From assembly GCA_937888775.1 (NCBI GenBank), contig CALAQT010000453.1, forward strand, positions 1 through 6,423: a DNA stretch of 6,423 bases. Reading direction: 5' to 3'. The stretch comes from an uncultured Actinomycetes bacterium. Lineage in GTDB: Bacteria > Actinomycetota > Thermoleophilia > Solirubrobacterales > Solirubrobacteraceae. Made by a program: the position numbers and the translations under genes. Shown here piece by piece: positions 6,199 through 6,423 of this stretch; within the stretch, counting starts at the first letter, position 1, and each line of letters starts with the position of its first letter. The notes below the pieces were generated by a model that was not told where the DNA came from, searched no databases, and worked only from the letters and a program-made list of their open reading frames with translations.

Positions 6199-6282
6199 AT
6201 GAGCAACGCCATTACGGCTATGCAGGGACTGACGACGGACGAGGCACCGACCAAAGGCTTGACACTAAACGCCTTACGCTGA
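6199..6282 (+). CDS. 27-residue small ORF with a strong, hairpin-embedded ribosome binding site
   Basis: ATG at 6199 follows AGAGGAGG by an ideal 7-nt gap and opens a frame of 27 codons starting MSNAITAMQGLTTDEAP and ending KGLTLNALR before TGATGA. The peptide has no membrane segment, signal peptide or family I recognise. Its stop shares one base with the ATG of the next frame (TGATG at 6280-6284), a usual arrangement for translational coupling. It could be a leader peptide, the truncated start of a longer gene broken by the double stop (the frame after the stops, AERYAALLLSGMTGRA, looks protein-like), or the start of an IS gene. The ribosome binding site is the main support. Confidence 0.4.
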   Translation: MSNAITAMQGLTTDEAPTKGLTLNALR

Positions 6283-6423
6283 TGAGCGGAACGCTATGCC
6301 GCCCTGCTGCTCAGCGGCATGACCGGGCGAGCGTAGCCGCGTTGAGGGCGGCAATAGCGGATGTCCTGGTCCGGCGGCTCAGCTTAGGCGTGCTGGTCTG
6401 CGACCGGGTCTGGTTGAACAGAC
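6282..6423 (+). CDS. Partial open frame overlapping the small ORF stop, running off the window
   Basis: The ATG at 6282 overlaps the TGA of the 27-codon ORF and opens 47 codons to the window end without a stop. The translation begins MSGTLCRPAAQRHDRAS and continues with an Ala/Leu/Val-rich stretch. I recognise no family, and the composition could equally be out-of-frame reading of a broken gene. There is no separate ribosome binding site; expression would depend on coupling to the upstream ORF. Confidence 0.2.
   Translation, partial: MSGTLCRPAAQRHDRASVAALRAAIADVLVRRLSLGVLVCDRVWLNR
6296..6320. repeat. Inverted repeat ATGCCGC...GCGGCAT
   Basis: ATGCCGC at 6296-6302 and GCGGCAT at 6314-6320 are perfect inverse copies separated by 11 nt. 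An alternative fold pairs ATGCC/GGCAT and GCTG/CAGC with a bulge. With the preceding CT it repeats the CTATGCC word of the inverted repeat at 6076-6106. No U-tract follows, so it is not a standard terminator. Confidence 0.45.

Noticed and set aside
1..6423. CRISPR array, tRNA or rRNA genes
   Set aside because: No regularly spaced identical repeats and no recognisable tRNA or rRNA sequence were seen on either strand.

Overview
The window looks like chromosomal accessory DNA from a high-GC actinobacterium. The evidence is G/C-rich third codon positions, GTG/ATG starts, an IS21-type ATPase and an IS30-type transposase of the kind common in actinobacteria, and a NarL-type sensor kinase fragment. 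The assignment to Actinomycetota is an inference; no rRNA or marker gene is present.

Layout from left to right. Positions ~66-1027 hold an IS21-family remnant: an intact-looking istB on the minus strand, with two spaced copies of a terminal-type repeat beyond its 3' end and no istA next to it. Positions 1276-1887 hold an intact GNAT acetyltransferase gene (minus strand) with a good Shine-Dalgarno sequence. Positions 1970-~2302 are the C-terminal third of an IS30-family transposase (minus). Positions ~2446-2756 are the C-terminal part of a class I methyltransferase-like gene (plus), cut at its 5' side and ending in a near-tandem duplication. Positions 2783-5745 carry the only multi-gene operon. 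It is minus strand and reads in the order FAD-linked 2-hydroxyacid dehydrogenase/oxidase (GlcD-like), then a ThDP-dependent 2-oxoacid decarboxylase/acetolactate-synthase-like enzyme, joined by a 4-nt GTGA overlap. Positions 5811-~6017 hold a small internal fragment of a histidine kinase ATPase domain (minus). Positions 6018-6423 carry no recognisable protein family. They do contain a highly structured plus-strand leader with two mutually exclusive hairpins, the second of which hides a strong Shine-Dalgarno sequence in front of a 27-codon ORF that abuts a second frame running off the window.

Functionally, the coupled pair suggests a two-step catabolic module: oxidation of a D-2-hydroxyacid to a 2-oxoacid, followed by ThDP-dependent decarboxylation or carboligation. 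This resembles the logic of the mandelate pathway, but the substrate cannot be read from sequence. Everything around the operon is insertion-sequence debris and broken host genes, so the operon appears to sit as an island in a much-rearranged region. The most unusual signal is the switch-like leader at 6110-6197.
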